NCBI RefSeq assembly: GCF_002994745.2
Contig: NC_037094.1
Location: 2,774,001 to 2,838,000 of the forward strand
Reading direction: 5' to 3'
DNA from: Rosa chinensis
Taxonomy: Eukaryota; Streptophyta; Magnoliopsida; Rosales; Rosaceae
DNA length: 64,000 nucleotides
In this document: positions 45,986 through 56,423 of the stretch, one piece after another
How the letters are laid out: each line of letters starts with the position of its first letter
Numbering within the stretch: the stretch's first letter is position 1
The notes under the pieces: generated by a model
Seen by the model: only the letters and a program-made list of their open reading frames with translations
Databases searched by the model: none
What the model was told of the DNA's origin: nothing
Position numbers and translations under genes: made by a program

Positions 45986-46961
45986 CGCTACTTGGGAGGC
46001 AACCCAATTCAGAATATAATCAGATTTGCTTTCTCTTTCCCTATTTCTTTTTATTTTTCATTTTTTTCTCTATTGTTTTTATTTTAGGATTTGTTTTCGT
46101 AAATGTCTTCTATCTATGCTTACTTATTTCATTGCATGCTTTTAATTGATTACATTGAGGATAATGCAATATTTAAGTGTGGGGGAAGGGATGATGGAGG
46201 ATATGATCTTCACGGCTCCTTCTTCTTCTTCCTCTCACGGTGTAATTCGTTCCTTTTCCTTGTAACCTTTTTGGTTTCCTTGTTTGATTTCGTATGAACT
46301 TGTTTCTAGTTAACAATAATGTTTAGGGCAAAGTTTAAGCCCAATTTCTATGTTTAAATAAAGTTTTCGAATTCTATAATTGTGATTCTAAGTTGCTTAT
46401 GTGAGTTTGTTCGATTAAATTTGCTTTACAGAAAACTTTTATATGTTTATCTTATTTGGGTCGACACTTATAGGATTTGCATGTAATTGGTGCTAGGTTT
46501 AAGAACATGAAATCGACTTTTCGTTTTGTGTAACTTGAATCAAAAGTAGTAAAGGTTCTGGACAAGAATCGAATTTAATTGAAGAGGATTGCAATTAGGT
46601 GGACTTTTCCATACTAAGTTGTACACTTAACTTTATTTAACGTAGGTACCGTCTGGCTGCAAGACGTAAAATACAAGCGCTACTTGGGAGGCAACCAAAT
46701 TCAGAATATAATCAGATTTGCTTTCTCTTTCCCTATTTCTTTTTATTTTTCAATTTTTTTTCTCTATTGTTTTTATTTTAGGATTTGTTTTCGTAAATGT
46801 CTTCTATCTATGCTTACTTATTTCATTGCATGCTTTTAATTGATTACATTGAGGATAATGCAATATTTAAGTGTGGGGGAAGGGATTTATATTTTTGTCT
46901 TTCATTTTGAGTCCTATATATATATATTTTTTTTATTGTCTTTTATTTTTGAGTCCTATAT

Positions 46962-46992
<31 letters not shown>

Positions 46993-47044
46993 TAAAATAA
47001 AATAAAAAATATATATATAATAATAATAAAAAATTTACACTATA

Positions 47045-47105
47045 CTAAGCCATGTCTGCATCTCCGTAGGAGTTGAGGCTGAGCTCAAGGGAAATGCGAA
47101 AGCCA
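47045..47105 (-). pseudogene. 3' scrap of the WUS-type ORF
   Basis: About 60 bases match the last codons (GISLELSLNSYGDADMA-like) and stop of the ORF at 40374, then jump at 47105 into the end of the 41578-42108 ORF. The join marks a deletion between duplicated copies of the interior. Confidence 0.8.
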
Positions 47106-47484
47106 CTCGCCCGCATACCGCTCCTCCAAAGGAGTAAATGGAGGTACAAGTCTAGGCTGAAAGACTATAAACATTAAGCGCTGCTTGGGAGGCAACCCAA
47201 TTCCAACGTAGCTGTGGAGGAGTCGTCAACGCAGATTTGCTTTCTCTTTCCCTTTTACTTCTCCAATTTTCCTTTGTTTTAGTAGTCATTTTCGTAAATT
47301 TCATCCCTATATGCTTAAGTGTCTCATTGCATGCTAATAATTGATTACATTGAGGACAATGCAATATTTAAGTGTGGGGGAAGGGATTTACACTTTTATC
47401 TTGAGTCATATATATTGAAAAATACAAAAAAAATCGAAAAATGTCAAAAATTTAAAAAAAATTTGGGTACTTTTGTTTTTGTTT

Positions 47485-48982
47485 TTGAGTCTTAGGATGC
47501 TCCTAACGTCTAGGATGAACATGTCTCCGAATTCATGGCTGAAGGTTTTCACAATCAAAATAGAACTTAATTGAATTCTGTGGTTAATCGACATTGTGAT
47601 GTTTGTATGAAGATTTGAGATAGGATTGTAACTTGGTTCATTAAGCATGCTAGGATTAAGTCTGATTCATTTGACCCAAGTGAGCTGTTGAGCTAAAATA
47701 CTTTCTTTTGAGTGCTTACTGATAATTTCAGAATTTCATGGCTATATTTGCAAAACCTCATCTTTCTTTGAAAATCCAATGATCATGTGCCATAGATTTT
47801 AATGGACTAGAAAGTACTAGAACTCGGCTGTTGTGACTGTCAAAACTTGTATGCCATAATATGCACTGATCCTGGATAGGATAGAAGGCATTAGAGTAAC
47901 CACCATAGCCAAACAAGCATGTGTCCCCAATTGTGCCCGTCGTGGGACTCCTTAGAATGAACCCCTTTGAGCCTACGTTGAAAACCTTTGTTTCATCACC
48001 CTCACTACCCTACCATGAGCTTAGTACAGGATATCTCTACCCATGTCTTAAGGACTTAGTAGAGCATGACATAGTATGTAGGGGTGACGATGAAAGACAA
48101 GTATGGGGTGGGAAAAATCCAAGAAAAAAAAAATTTGCCTTGAAAAAAAAAAAAAAAGAAAGAAAGAAAGAAAAGAGGCAAAAGAGAAGAAAAATTGAAA
48201 AGAAAACTCTTGGGAAATTGTTGAAGTGTGGTTTTGGACTTTCAAATTTGTAGAAGGCTCAAAATTGAAAATTATGCCTTTGTCCATTCCCATGTTGGTT
48301 AGAGTGATGGTTTGGCCCAAAACAATGATTTTGGTCTACAAAAATGATGACATAAGGTGATCCTTATATGCTCTGCTAGGTCCTTAGGATTTTTGTATCC
48401 TTAATCTTCATTTCGAAAACCCTAGCTTAGCCCCATTACAACCTGTTTTAAGTGCTGACTTGATCCTTGAGATGGGCAGTCTTTGGTTAGTGGAGTCAGT
48501 TACGCAGTCGAGCTTATGGTTTAGGTCCATTTGTGCACTTAGTCATTTCATGAGGTCTTTAAAAATTCTTCACAAAATGTGTTTATTGATGAAATATGCA
48601 AGCTGTTTGTTGCCTTACAATTTGTTCTCTTGCATATACTTGAGTGTGAAGCTTTTAAGCATAGCCATTTCTGAGAGAAAAATCGAGAGTATGCCCTGTG
48701 AGTTTGGATTGGACTTGTTCGAAACATGCTATCATTCACTGTATAACTTCAGTTCTCCATATCTTGCTTAGTCATATGAATGTCACAGGTTTATTAACCA
48801 TGAAATTATCTTTGTGATTTTGATTAAGTGTTTAACGTGAAAGCCATGAGTTTGGAGTCTCTGAGACAACAGTTAGGAGCAATAGAGTCATTTACTTGCT
48901 TTTTGTCAAGTCTTTGTTCTGTTTTGGATTTTTTTTGTTTTGTTTTGCTAAGGGACTAGCAAAAGCTAAGTGTGGGGGAATT
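47485..48982 (+). repeat. Internal block of the Gypsy-type element, copy 2
   Basis: Second copy of 42578-44122, ending in the purine tract just before the 3' LTR. Confidence 0.85.
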
Positions 48983-50942
48983 TGATAGGAGCATTTTAAT
49001 GCGGTATTTTAATAGTTAATTTCTCACATTTTGCTTAGTTAATTCCTTAACTGAATCGATTTTTAATTCAATTTCTATTTTTAGGTACATTGGAGTAAAT
49101 GAAGGTGAAATGAGCGTTAGGTCCATAATTACCTAGAAATGATGGAGAAAAATGGAAATGTATTAAAAGATCAATTTTACACATATTCCTACTCCGGCTA
49201 GGAGAAATCAAAGCCAAGCAAGGAAGAAGGAGCGGCCACCTGACCAAATGAACTCGAAATGAGCTGAAACTCTCCAGATCCATTCTAGACACCCAAATGA
49301 TCATTTCTTATGAAGAGTACCAGAGAAAAATATGAGTGGAAGGCCTTCAAACAATCAGCCCAATTTTCTACAGAAGCAAAACCGGAAAACTGGACCTGTA
49401 AGAGGTCCAGCAGCATTTCCGGCCCAACCACATGGAATAAAGCTCTGAAAATTTGTGAGGATGATATACACTCATAGTGGAACATTTTTTATGAAGAAGT
49501 CGAAGGCTCATTCTGAAGTTTTGATGGAGAAATAATTGAAGGAATAAAGGGGAAGAAACTGACCTGAAAACAGCTCAACACCACATATTCATGTTTCCCA
49601 CCCATATGAAGAAAGCATTTCTTTTTCCTTGGATACAATTTTTCTACCCTAAAAGATCATCATCACTTCCACATTTCTTCACCTTCATGCTTTGCTTTCA
49701 TCATTACCTCATCTTTTACATATTTTACAAACCACTCTCATACTCCACTTTCATTATTTTTCTTCATCTCATCATTTCACTCTTCTTTTTCTTCCCTATT
49801 TAAACACCTTCTCCTCTCACTCTCAATCACCAATTCCTTCATCCATTCCATCTTCTTTGTCTCTCCATTTCCTTTCCATTTTCTCTCCATCCTCTAGTGC
49901 ATTCAACATTTCAAGCAAGGCCAAGGGAGAAGAAGAATTGCCGTGAGCATCATCCTCCATCACCATCCTTGAAGCTTGCTTTCGAGATTCAAGAGACCAC
50001 ATCCTCAATTCGTTCATCTCATCTCCATCTCACGGTGTAATCCGATTCTCCTTTGTAACCTTTGCTTTGATTTCGTTGGTTTTGTTCTAGTTGACATATG
50101 TGTTTGAATGAATATTAATTTCTGGAATTTTATGATTAATTGAGAATTTTCAGATTCATATTATTGTGATTCGAAGGTTGCTTATGTGGGTTTGTTTAAT
50201 TAAATTTGCGTTATAGATAACTTTTGTATTTTAATCTTATGTGGTTGCAAACACTTAGGGTTTTGATATGAATGGTGCTAGGTTTAAGAACATGAAATCG
50301 ACTTTTCGTTTTGTGTAAACTTGAATCAAAGTAGTAAAGGTTTTGTGCAAAGACCGAATTTAATTAAAGAGAATTGCAATTAGGTGGACTTTTCCATACT
50401 AAGTTGTACACTTGAGTTGATAGCCTTTCACTATGTGTAATGCGTTAAACATGACATGATTGACTAGCTTTCTAGGGTTTGATTGCATGTTTGATAGGAT
50501 TAATCTAGGTGCTTTCGCTTAGGTTAATTAGCATTGAAAAGTAAAAAATGGGAATTCATTTGCTTTCGAATGTTTCACATGATCAACTCCTCTCTCATGA
50601 CTTAGATGAACAATATTAGGGTTTGAATCAATTTTAATCATATGTTTCGGTTTTTGATCTTTGTTCTCTCACTCCATTTGTATTTTTATGTTTTTGCATT
50701 TTAATTATTTTGTTAACTTAGTTTTATTTTCGAAAATCCAAAAACAAAATCCCCCCTTTTTTCATAAATAATGTTTATAGTTGTGAATATATTTGTGAAT
50801 ATTATACTTTGTTTTAAATTTAATTGTTTAATTGTTTGACAATGACAGGTGTACCCTCAATCCCCGGAATAGAACGATCCCTATTTGCTTATACTACTAA
50901 CGATATTTCAGGGTTAAATTGCGCGCTCCCAAAGGCGCATCA
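48983..50942 (+). repeat. 3' LTR of the Gypsy-type element
   Basis: 1960 bases, collinear with the 5' LTR. The only difference I found is one extra C near 50751. Followed by the target duplication AACGT at 50943-50947. Confidence 0.93.
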
Positions 50943-51149
50943 AACGTCAATAAAAGAATGAAAATCTACAAATGATCCCACATAGGAAAGCTGACTGAGA
51001 ATATAATTTTGATGAATTATGGTGATGTTGTTTGGGTTTCAAAGAGTTCCATAACCCTCCTACCAACTAATTTAAACGGCAAAACGCCATAAACTTTTTT
51101 TTGTTGCAAATAGCTTTGAGCTATCAAATCTCATGGGATTGTTTTTGTT

Positions 51150-51500
51150 TCTCAGAAGCCTATGATCCAAATGATCCTGCTAACTATGGAGTCATTTAAG
51201 AACAACTGAAGCCCTCATTTCATCTTCTGGAAGATGCTAGATTTGAAAAAGAAAAAGAAATCATCCCAGCTGTTGATGATGATGATTAAGAAGAATTCAA
51301 TGACATGAAGGAGAAAGATGACAAATTGTTAGAAAAGCCAAATGCTATTGACAAGAAACTTGAAGAAAAGCTAGCAGAGTAGGATCATACTTTTGGAAAG
51401 AAAGGAAAGGTTCTAGAGAAAGAGATAAGAGAGCTAATAGAGGAAAGAAATGATTTGACGGAGAAGAAGAGAAGCCTTCTCTATAGAAAAGTATGTAAAC
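51150..51500 (+). pseudogene. Captured gene fragment in the Pack-MULE-like element
   Basis: A conceptual frame reads EAYDPNDPANYGVI, then stop, EQLKPSFHLLEDARFEKEKE, DDDD, stop, EEFNDMKEKDDKLLEK, KLEEKLAE, stop, DHTFGKKGKVLEKEIRELI and NDLTEKKRSLLYRK. It has three in-frame stops but uniform coding character. From memory this resembles the acidic region preceding the S5 domain of a plant mitochondrial ribosomal S5-like protein; that identity is tentative. It lies inside the 9-base-duplication element, so it is best explained as transposon capture. Confidence 0.6.
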
Positions 51501-51886
51501 GTATCGGGACGCTCTGTCTACAGAAAATTATATATACCGCATGTCCTTGAATTCATGGATCACATGCTTGTTAATTGTGGGCGACTTTGATTCATGGGCA
51601 TGGACTCCGAGGTTATTCTCTTTCAAAAAATAAAAAGGCTTTTATAGATTTTATTAGGCAATGGGCATTGTGGGAAAATTAGGGAGGTGCAAATAACATA
51701 TTGGTTATTTGTAAAAGTAAGTTGGAGGTGTATTAAATGAGGAGGTCCAAATGCCAATTTCGGAGGTATGAATAGAAGCTCCCAAATTATAATTATATTT
51801 TATAACACGTGACAGTTTTGTATTGAGTGAATGGTGGTATCACCACCAAAGTATTGGTGGTGAGCAAATTTGAATCCCAAAGTAGA

Positions 51887-51975
51887 AGCAATCAGAAATC
51901 TCAACGCATTGCAGTCGACGCCTCTCGCCACTCGCGTCAACCGTCGCCTAATTAATCAACTTGCTAGACTACACA
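51887..51975 (+). pseudogene. Third carboxylesterase N-terminal fragment
   Basis: AGCAATCAGAAATCTCAACG leads into a shortened VDASRH..RVNRRLINQLA segment, the counterpart of 32552-32650. It starts immediately after the Pack-MULE duplication, confirming that this is the CXE2 equivalent of the CXE1 upstream region. Confidence 0.75.
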
Positions 51976-52149
51976 ACTTTATGACACCAACGTGCCATGG
52001 ACCACTGACACAATTCGCCGAAATCTCTTTCAGTGAATCACTGGTGTCCACTGAAATCATATTGTTGGTCAGCAGCCGCTAAATTCAGTTGCCAGATATT
52101 GGCATCAATTAATTTTCAATATCGTATCCACCAGAATATGCTAATCAAA

Positions 52150-52156
52150 TATAAAA
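52150..52156 (+). promoter_or_regulatory. Probable original TATA box of CXE2
   Basis: TATAAAA in the same context as the CXE1 box. It is now about 1.2 kb from the CXE2 start codon because of the inserted inverted-repeat element. Confidence 0.45.
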
Positions 52157-52192
52157 CAGTTCCGCCATTTGTTCATAGCTTCATATATAAAA

Positions 52193-53357
52193 GGGTTTTT
52201 ATCATAGGTGGGGTCTGAACTATGTCTGACCGGACTGAATGGTACCTGGACTTTTAAAATGATCAAATAGGTACCTGAACTTCCAAAACCACATCATTAA
52301 GGTACTTCCGTCTATATTCCGTTAATCCTCCGTTAATTACAGGGATAAATCAGACATTTCACCCAAATTGACCACTAAAATGACTGTTACAACCTCATCT
52401 GACATTTTGTCCATTTCCCTCCTTTCTATCTTAATTTCCCTCCAAAAAAATTGACTCTTCCCCCAACACTATTCATATAAAACTTTTCATCAAATTTTAC
52501 CTCCAATTTGTCTTTCGATAAATAATAATCAACATCTCAACATCAAGTTTTCTTGAATAATTTTTATTGTTCTTCAAAAATTAGCCTAACATAATGAAAT
52601 ACCAAATTATTCAAGTTTTAGTGTTTTACCTCCAATTATTATCTTTCGATAATAAAATTAGCCTAACATAATGAAATACCAAAATAATTTTATTGTCTTT
52701 CGACAAATAATAATCAACATCTCAACATCAAGTTTTCTTGACTAATTTTTATTGTTCTTCAAAAATTAGCCTAACATAATGAAATACCAAAATAATTTTT
52801 ATGTTAGGCTAATTTTTGAAGAACAATAAAAATTATTCAAGAAAACTTGATGTTGAGATGTTGATTATTATTTATCGAAAAACAATAAAATTATTTTGGT
52901 ATTTCATTATGTTAGGCTAATTTTATTATTGAAAGACAATAATTGGAGGTAAAACTTGAATAATTTGGTATTTCATTATGTTAGGCTAATTTTTGAAGAA
53001 CAATAAAAATTATTCAAGAAAACTTGATGTTGAGATGTTGATTATTATTTATCGAAAGACAAATTGGAGGTAAAATTTGATGAAAAGTTTTATATGAATA
53101 GTGTTGGGGGAATAGTCAATTTTTTTGGAGGGAAATTAAGATAGAAAGGAGGGAAATTGACAAAATGTCAGATGAGGTTCTAACAGTCATTTTAGTGGTT
53201 AATTTGGGTGAAATGTCTGATTTATCCCTGTAATTAACGGAATATAGACGGAAGTACCTTAATGATGTGGTTTTGGAAGTTCAGGTACCTATTTGATCAT
53301 TTTAAAAGTCCAGGTACCATTCAGACATAGTTCAGACCCCACCTATGATAAAAACCC
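52193..53357. mobile_element. Hairpin-forming Mutator-like inverted-repeat element
   Basis: 1165 bases bounded by GGGTTTTTATCATAGG and its inverted repeat, with a perfect 9-base duplication TATATAAAA at 52184-52192 and 53358-53366. CXE1 has a single TATATAAAA at the same point, so the insertion is certain. Nearly the whole element is a palindrome: the left and right halves are complementary inward to about 52795, apart from a few indels. Blocks containing GTTCTTCAAAAATTAGCC are repeated within each arm. No protein is encoded. Confidence 0.92.
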
Positions 53358-53370
53358 TATATAAAACAAG

Positions 53371-54390
53371 ATGGCCAAAATCCAAAGCTCACCAGATCTG
53401 CCATGGACCGTCCGCCTTTTCATCTCCGCCGTTTCCTTCGCAGTCGACACCTCTTGCCGCTCAAACTTCACCGTCAACCGTCGCCTCTGGAACTTGCTCG
53501 ACTACAAACCCTCTCCCTTAACAAAACCTCACAGAAACCTCAAGAGCTCCGACGTCGTCACCGACCCTTCCCACAACCTCTGGTTCCGCCTATACACTCC
53601 CACCGCCGCAACCACCAAGAAGCTCCCCATCCTAGTCTTCTTCCACGGCGGCGGGTTCGCCTTCATGTCCGCCAGTTCAAAACTCTACGACGATTTTTGT
53701 CAACGCCTCACTCGGGAGCTCCCCGCCGTCGTCGTCTCCGTCAACTACCGCCTCTCGCCGGAGCATCGATATCCTTGCCAGTACGACGACGGATTCGACG
53801 TCCTCAAGTTCATCGACGGCAGCAGCAGCAGCTGCTTGTTCGAGGGCGCCAATCTCGGACAGTGCTTTCTGGCCGGGGACAGCGCCGGTGGGAACATTGC
53901 GCACCACGTGGCGATCAGAGCCAGCGGGCACGAGTTCCGGCACTTGAAGGTGGTGGGAATGTTGGCGATTCAGCCGTTTTTCGGGGGAGAAGAGCGGACG
54001 GAATCGGAGACGAGACTGAAAAATATGCCGCTGGTGAACATGGAGCGGACAGACTGGATGTGGAAGGCGTTTTTGCCGGAGGGGTCGGATCGGGACCACC
54101 CGGTGGTGAATGTGTTCGGGCCGAACGCCGTGGATATTTTGGGGGTCGATTTTCCGGCGACGATTGTGTTTGTTGGGGGCTTGGATCAGTTGCAAGATTG
54201 GCAGAAGAGGTACTACGAGGGATTGAAGAAACGCGGGAAACAAGCCGAGCTGGTGGTGTTTCCGAATGCCATTCACACTTTCTATGCTTATCCCGAGTTG
54301 GATGACTCTTCTGTGTTTATTCACAGAGTCAGGGATTTTGTACAAGCCCATGCAATTATTCAATGCAACTCAAACTCAACAATTATCTAA
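53371..54390 (+). CDS. Carboxylesterase, plant CXE/HSL class (CXE18-like), copy 2
   Basis: Intronless 339-residue paralogue of CXE1, collinear and mostly identical. The triad is intact: HGGGF, Ser171 in GDSAGG, Asp272 in GGLDQLQD and His302 in NAIHTFYAY. Differences include an inserted Lys near residue 83, VGDASRRS to VDTSCRS near residue 25, DPLQD to DQLQD beside the catalytic Asp, YGF to YAY after the His, and a longer C-terminus (AIIQCNSNSTII). The coding region is undamaged. The ATG is only 13 bases from the end of the hairpin element, so its promoter and leader have been replaced or disrupted. Expression may be lost, changed or driven from the element. Confidence 0.92.
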   Translation: MAKIQSSPDLPWTVRLFISAVSFAVDTSCRSNFTVNRRLWNLLDYKPSPLTKPHRNLKSSDVVTDPSHNLWFRLYTPTAATTKKLPILVFFHGGGFAFMSASSKLYDDFCQRLTRELPAVVVSVNYRLSPEHRYPCQYDDGFDVLKFIDGSSSSCLFEGANLGQCFLAGDSAGGNIAHHVAIRASGHEFRHLKVVGMLAIQPFFGGEERTESETRLKNMPLVNMERTDWMWKAFLPEGSDRDHPVVNVFGPNAVDILGVDFPATIVFVGGLDQLQDWQKRYYEGLKKRGKQAELVVFPNAIHTFYAYPELDDSSVFIHRVRDFVQAHAIIQCNSNSTII

Positions 54391-54742
54391 TCTCATTCAT
54401 CAATTCTGTTGTTTTTGGCCAATACCGAAGAACAATTACGTACAATACCTTGTCTTTGGCCAAGATCGCATGCTGTTGTTTTTCATTATCAAGTATGATT
54501 CTTAAGCACTTCTCGAACTGATGCAACTGAAAAATCATTTAAGCACATTTTTTTACGAATTTCAAGTCAGAAAACATTAAAAAATAATTTCTTCAAGGTT
54601 TCGTTATTGCGTCAATTGAAACAAGTTCTAAAAATAATCTTCTACTAATAGTGAGAATTGTGAGATTATGGCACAAGAAAAATTCAAAAAAAAAAAGAAG
54701 AAGAAGAGGTGCATGTTAACTTGATTGAGAATGTTCGGCATG
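54391..54742 (+). repeat. CXE flanking module, copy 3, left part
   Basis: From about 54455 it matches 31670-32000 and 36130-36440, then is interrupted by the CACTA element at 54743 and resumes at 60310. Confidence 0.8.
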
Positions 54743-55113
54743 CACTACTAAAAACAATTGCAATTGCTTCGGAAATTTGCGACGGAAACGTTTTCCGTCG
54801 CGAAAAGTCAACTTTTGCGACGGCATGTGCTACGACTATTTTACCGTCGCATCTCGAAGAATTTTTGCAACGGAAATAACCTTACCGTCGCATAATTATA
54901 CATCTATTGCGACGGTATGGTCACGCCGTCGCTTGTATAATTAAAAAAAAAAATCAGAAAACAAGACTATTCAATCCTTTAGATCAGATCTAGACCAAAA
55001 CTGATTTTCTTTCGCATGCCACTTCCTCCTCTCTCTCTCTCTCGCTTTATTCACCGATCTCAAAACTTAACCTAGCGATCCCTGGCCTCCTTTGAAGCAA
55101 GAGATTTGGTGAG

Positions 55114-55330
55114 AAGCGGAGCAGATCGAGCTTCATTGACGACATGACCGAGGAGGACGAGGAGGAGGAAGAGGAGGACGACGACGATGATGAATACGGC
55201 CCCTATCGTGGCGGCAGCGGCGGGAGTCGTAAGCGGAGCAAGAAGAGGCCCTTCGGTGGATTTTCTTGATCTCGAAGCGGTGGTCGATTCAGATGAGGAG
55301 GGTGAGGAGGAAGATACTATACGTTATCAA
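55114..55330 (+). pseudogene. Captured SPT5-like N-terminal fragment
   Basis: KRSRSSFIDDMTEEDEEEE, an acidic run, RKRSKKRP and, after a one-base frame change near 55262, FLDLEAVVDSDEEGEEED match the acidic N-terminus of plant SPT5 transcription elongation factors in order. The frame change and the missing KOW/NGN domains make it non-functional. Confidence 0.75.
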
Positions 55331-55483
55331 TAAGCCCCTTTGCCTTTTCTCCTTCTCTGTAAATTTAACCCCAAATTGCTTTTAACCCCAAAAAAAAAAA
55401 AAAAATCCTCAGTTGAGACAAATCCTAGTTTGAGAAACCAGGATTGATTAATGGTTCATTTTTCTGTGGTGGTTTGGTTTTAG

Positions 55484-56163
55484 GAGGTAGAGGAGCAGCT
55501 GCAATCCAAAGTCACAACAAAGTGTTTTTTTGATATAGACATTGGCGGTGAAGCTGTTGGTCTAGTTGTGATTGGTCTTTTTGGTGAGGTTGTTCCTAAA
55601 ACAGTAGAGAATTTCCGAGCTCTGTGCACAGGCAAGAAAACCCATCCTTGTCTGCTTTTCTATTGCTGCTCTTGTTGTGGTCATTTGCTGTAGGTTGAAA
55701 TTGATTGTGTTAGTGTTATCAATTATTTGCAGGAGAGAAAGGATATGGTTATAAAAGATGCTCGTTCCACCGCATCATTAAGGATTTTATGATCCAAGGA
55801 GGGGATTTCACTGAAGGAGATGTGAGTCTCCTTTTCGTTTTGATTTCTTCTTCTTCTGATCAATAGCGGGTTTTCTTGCTCAAAGAATCTAAATTGAATG
55901 GTTTTATTGGCTGCAGGGAACTGGAGGGATCAGTATCTATGGTTCCAAATTTGATGATGAGAGCTTTGCTTGTATGTCCTTGTATCTTGGTTTTGTTTTA
56001 AATTTGAAGTTTATATCAGATATGTGATTATCTGATCTCAACTGAAAGTCGTTTTTGCTTGTATGTGTTGTTTGCAGTGAAGCATGTTGGGCCTGGTGTA
56101 TTGAGCATGGCTAATGCAGGCCCTGGTACTAATGGGAGTCAGTTTTTAATCGGCACAGTAAAG
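55484..56163 (+). pseudogene. Captured cyclophilin fragment (CYP20-2-like)
   Basis: Four exons with intact-looking introns: 55484-55631, 55733-55821, 55917-55971 and 56078-56163. They encode [72 protein letters not shown] and [20 protein letters not shown]. This is the cyclophilin core up to the NGSQF motif, closest by eye to plastid CYP20-2. The catalytic FHR and QGGD are present, but the C-terminal third is missing. Retained introns show the capture was from genomic DNA. The first donor reads GC instead of GT. Confidence 0.85.
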
Positions 56164-56272
56164 GTAAGATATGGTTGCTGCATCACATATTCTTGAGATG
56201 CTTAAATTTGCACAATATTTTCTTCCAACCCCAGATGTATTGTATGTTTATGAACTGAGCAAATCTTTTTAG

Positions 56273-56339
56273 GAAAATGTGAAGACAAATCCTCAATTGC
56301 TGTATGAATCCAAGTTGTATAGGATCCTACAAGGAGGAA
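56273..56339 (+). pseudogene. Captured casein kinase 1-like exon
   Basis: One exon between TTTTAG and GTATGT encodes ENVKTNPQLLYESKLYRILQ plus GG. Casein kinase 1 kinases have ENVKTKHPQLLYESKLYRIL here, just after the ATP-binding Lys. One codon is missing relative to that consensus. Nothing else of the kinase is present. Confidence 0.75.
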
Positions 56340-56423
56340 GTATGTAATTTTCAGTTGATTAGTAGTTTTGTTATACAGAGTTTTACACTATTGGTTTCAA
56401 TGGCTTACAAGTTTTTGCTGCCA

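Larger units (their letters stand above)
44123..46625 (+). repeat. Third, rearranged LTR in the element interior
   Basis: Begins TGATAGGCGC directly after a purine tract, like a true LTR start. It matches the solo LTR at 61645 better than the outer LTRs. It follows LTR sequence to about 45625. It then switches to an inverted piece of the element's own interior, a forward copy of the same piece, the 39959-40170 block, and back to LTR sequence. It breaks off at about 46625 into interior sequence. The proper LTR end is missing. Confidence 0.8.
37415..50942 (+). mobile_element. Non-autonomous Gypsy-type (Tat/Ogre-like) LTR element, mosaic
   Basis: Outer LTRs 37415-39373 and 48983-50942 begin TGATAGGAGC and end GCGCATCA. 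They look identical apart from one C in a C run. The target duplication AACGT is perfect. The primer-binding site TGGCGCCGTTGCCGGGGA (39379-39396) is the type I recall for Tat/Ogre elements primed by tRNA-Arg. A purine tract GTGTGGGGGAATT precedes the 3' LTR. I see no gag, protease, reverse transcriptase or integrase in the 9.6-kb interior. Instead it has an uncharacterised ORF, an antisense homeobox ORF, a third rearranged LTR and duplicated internal blocks. It must move with enzymes supplied by a related element. Confidence 0.9.
36988..51877. mobile_element. Pack-MULE-like element, host to a nested LTR element
   Basis: Perfect 9-base duplication CAAAGTAGA at 36979-36987 and 51878-51886 flanks terminal inverted repeats beginning GGATTCAAATTTGCTCACCA. 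Similarity continues imperfectly inward: 'ttctattcatacctcc' and 'catttggacctc' occur near 37125-37160 and inverted near 51735-51775. 9-base duplications and long inverted repeats are Mutator-like hallmarks. Removing the nested LTR element leaves about 1.36 kb. The paralogous site near 32546 is uninterrupted, which supports insertion. No transposase seen; it carries a gene fragment at 51150-51500. Confidence 0.85.
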
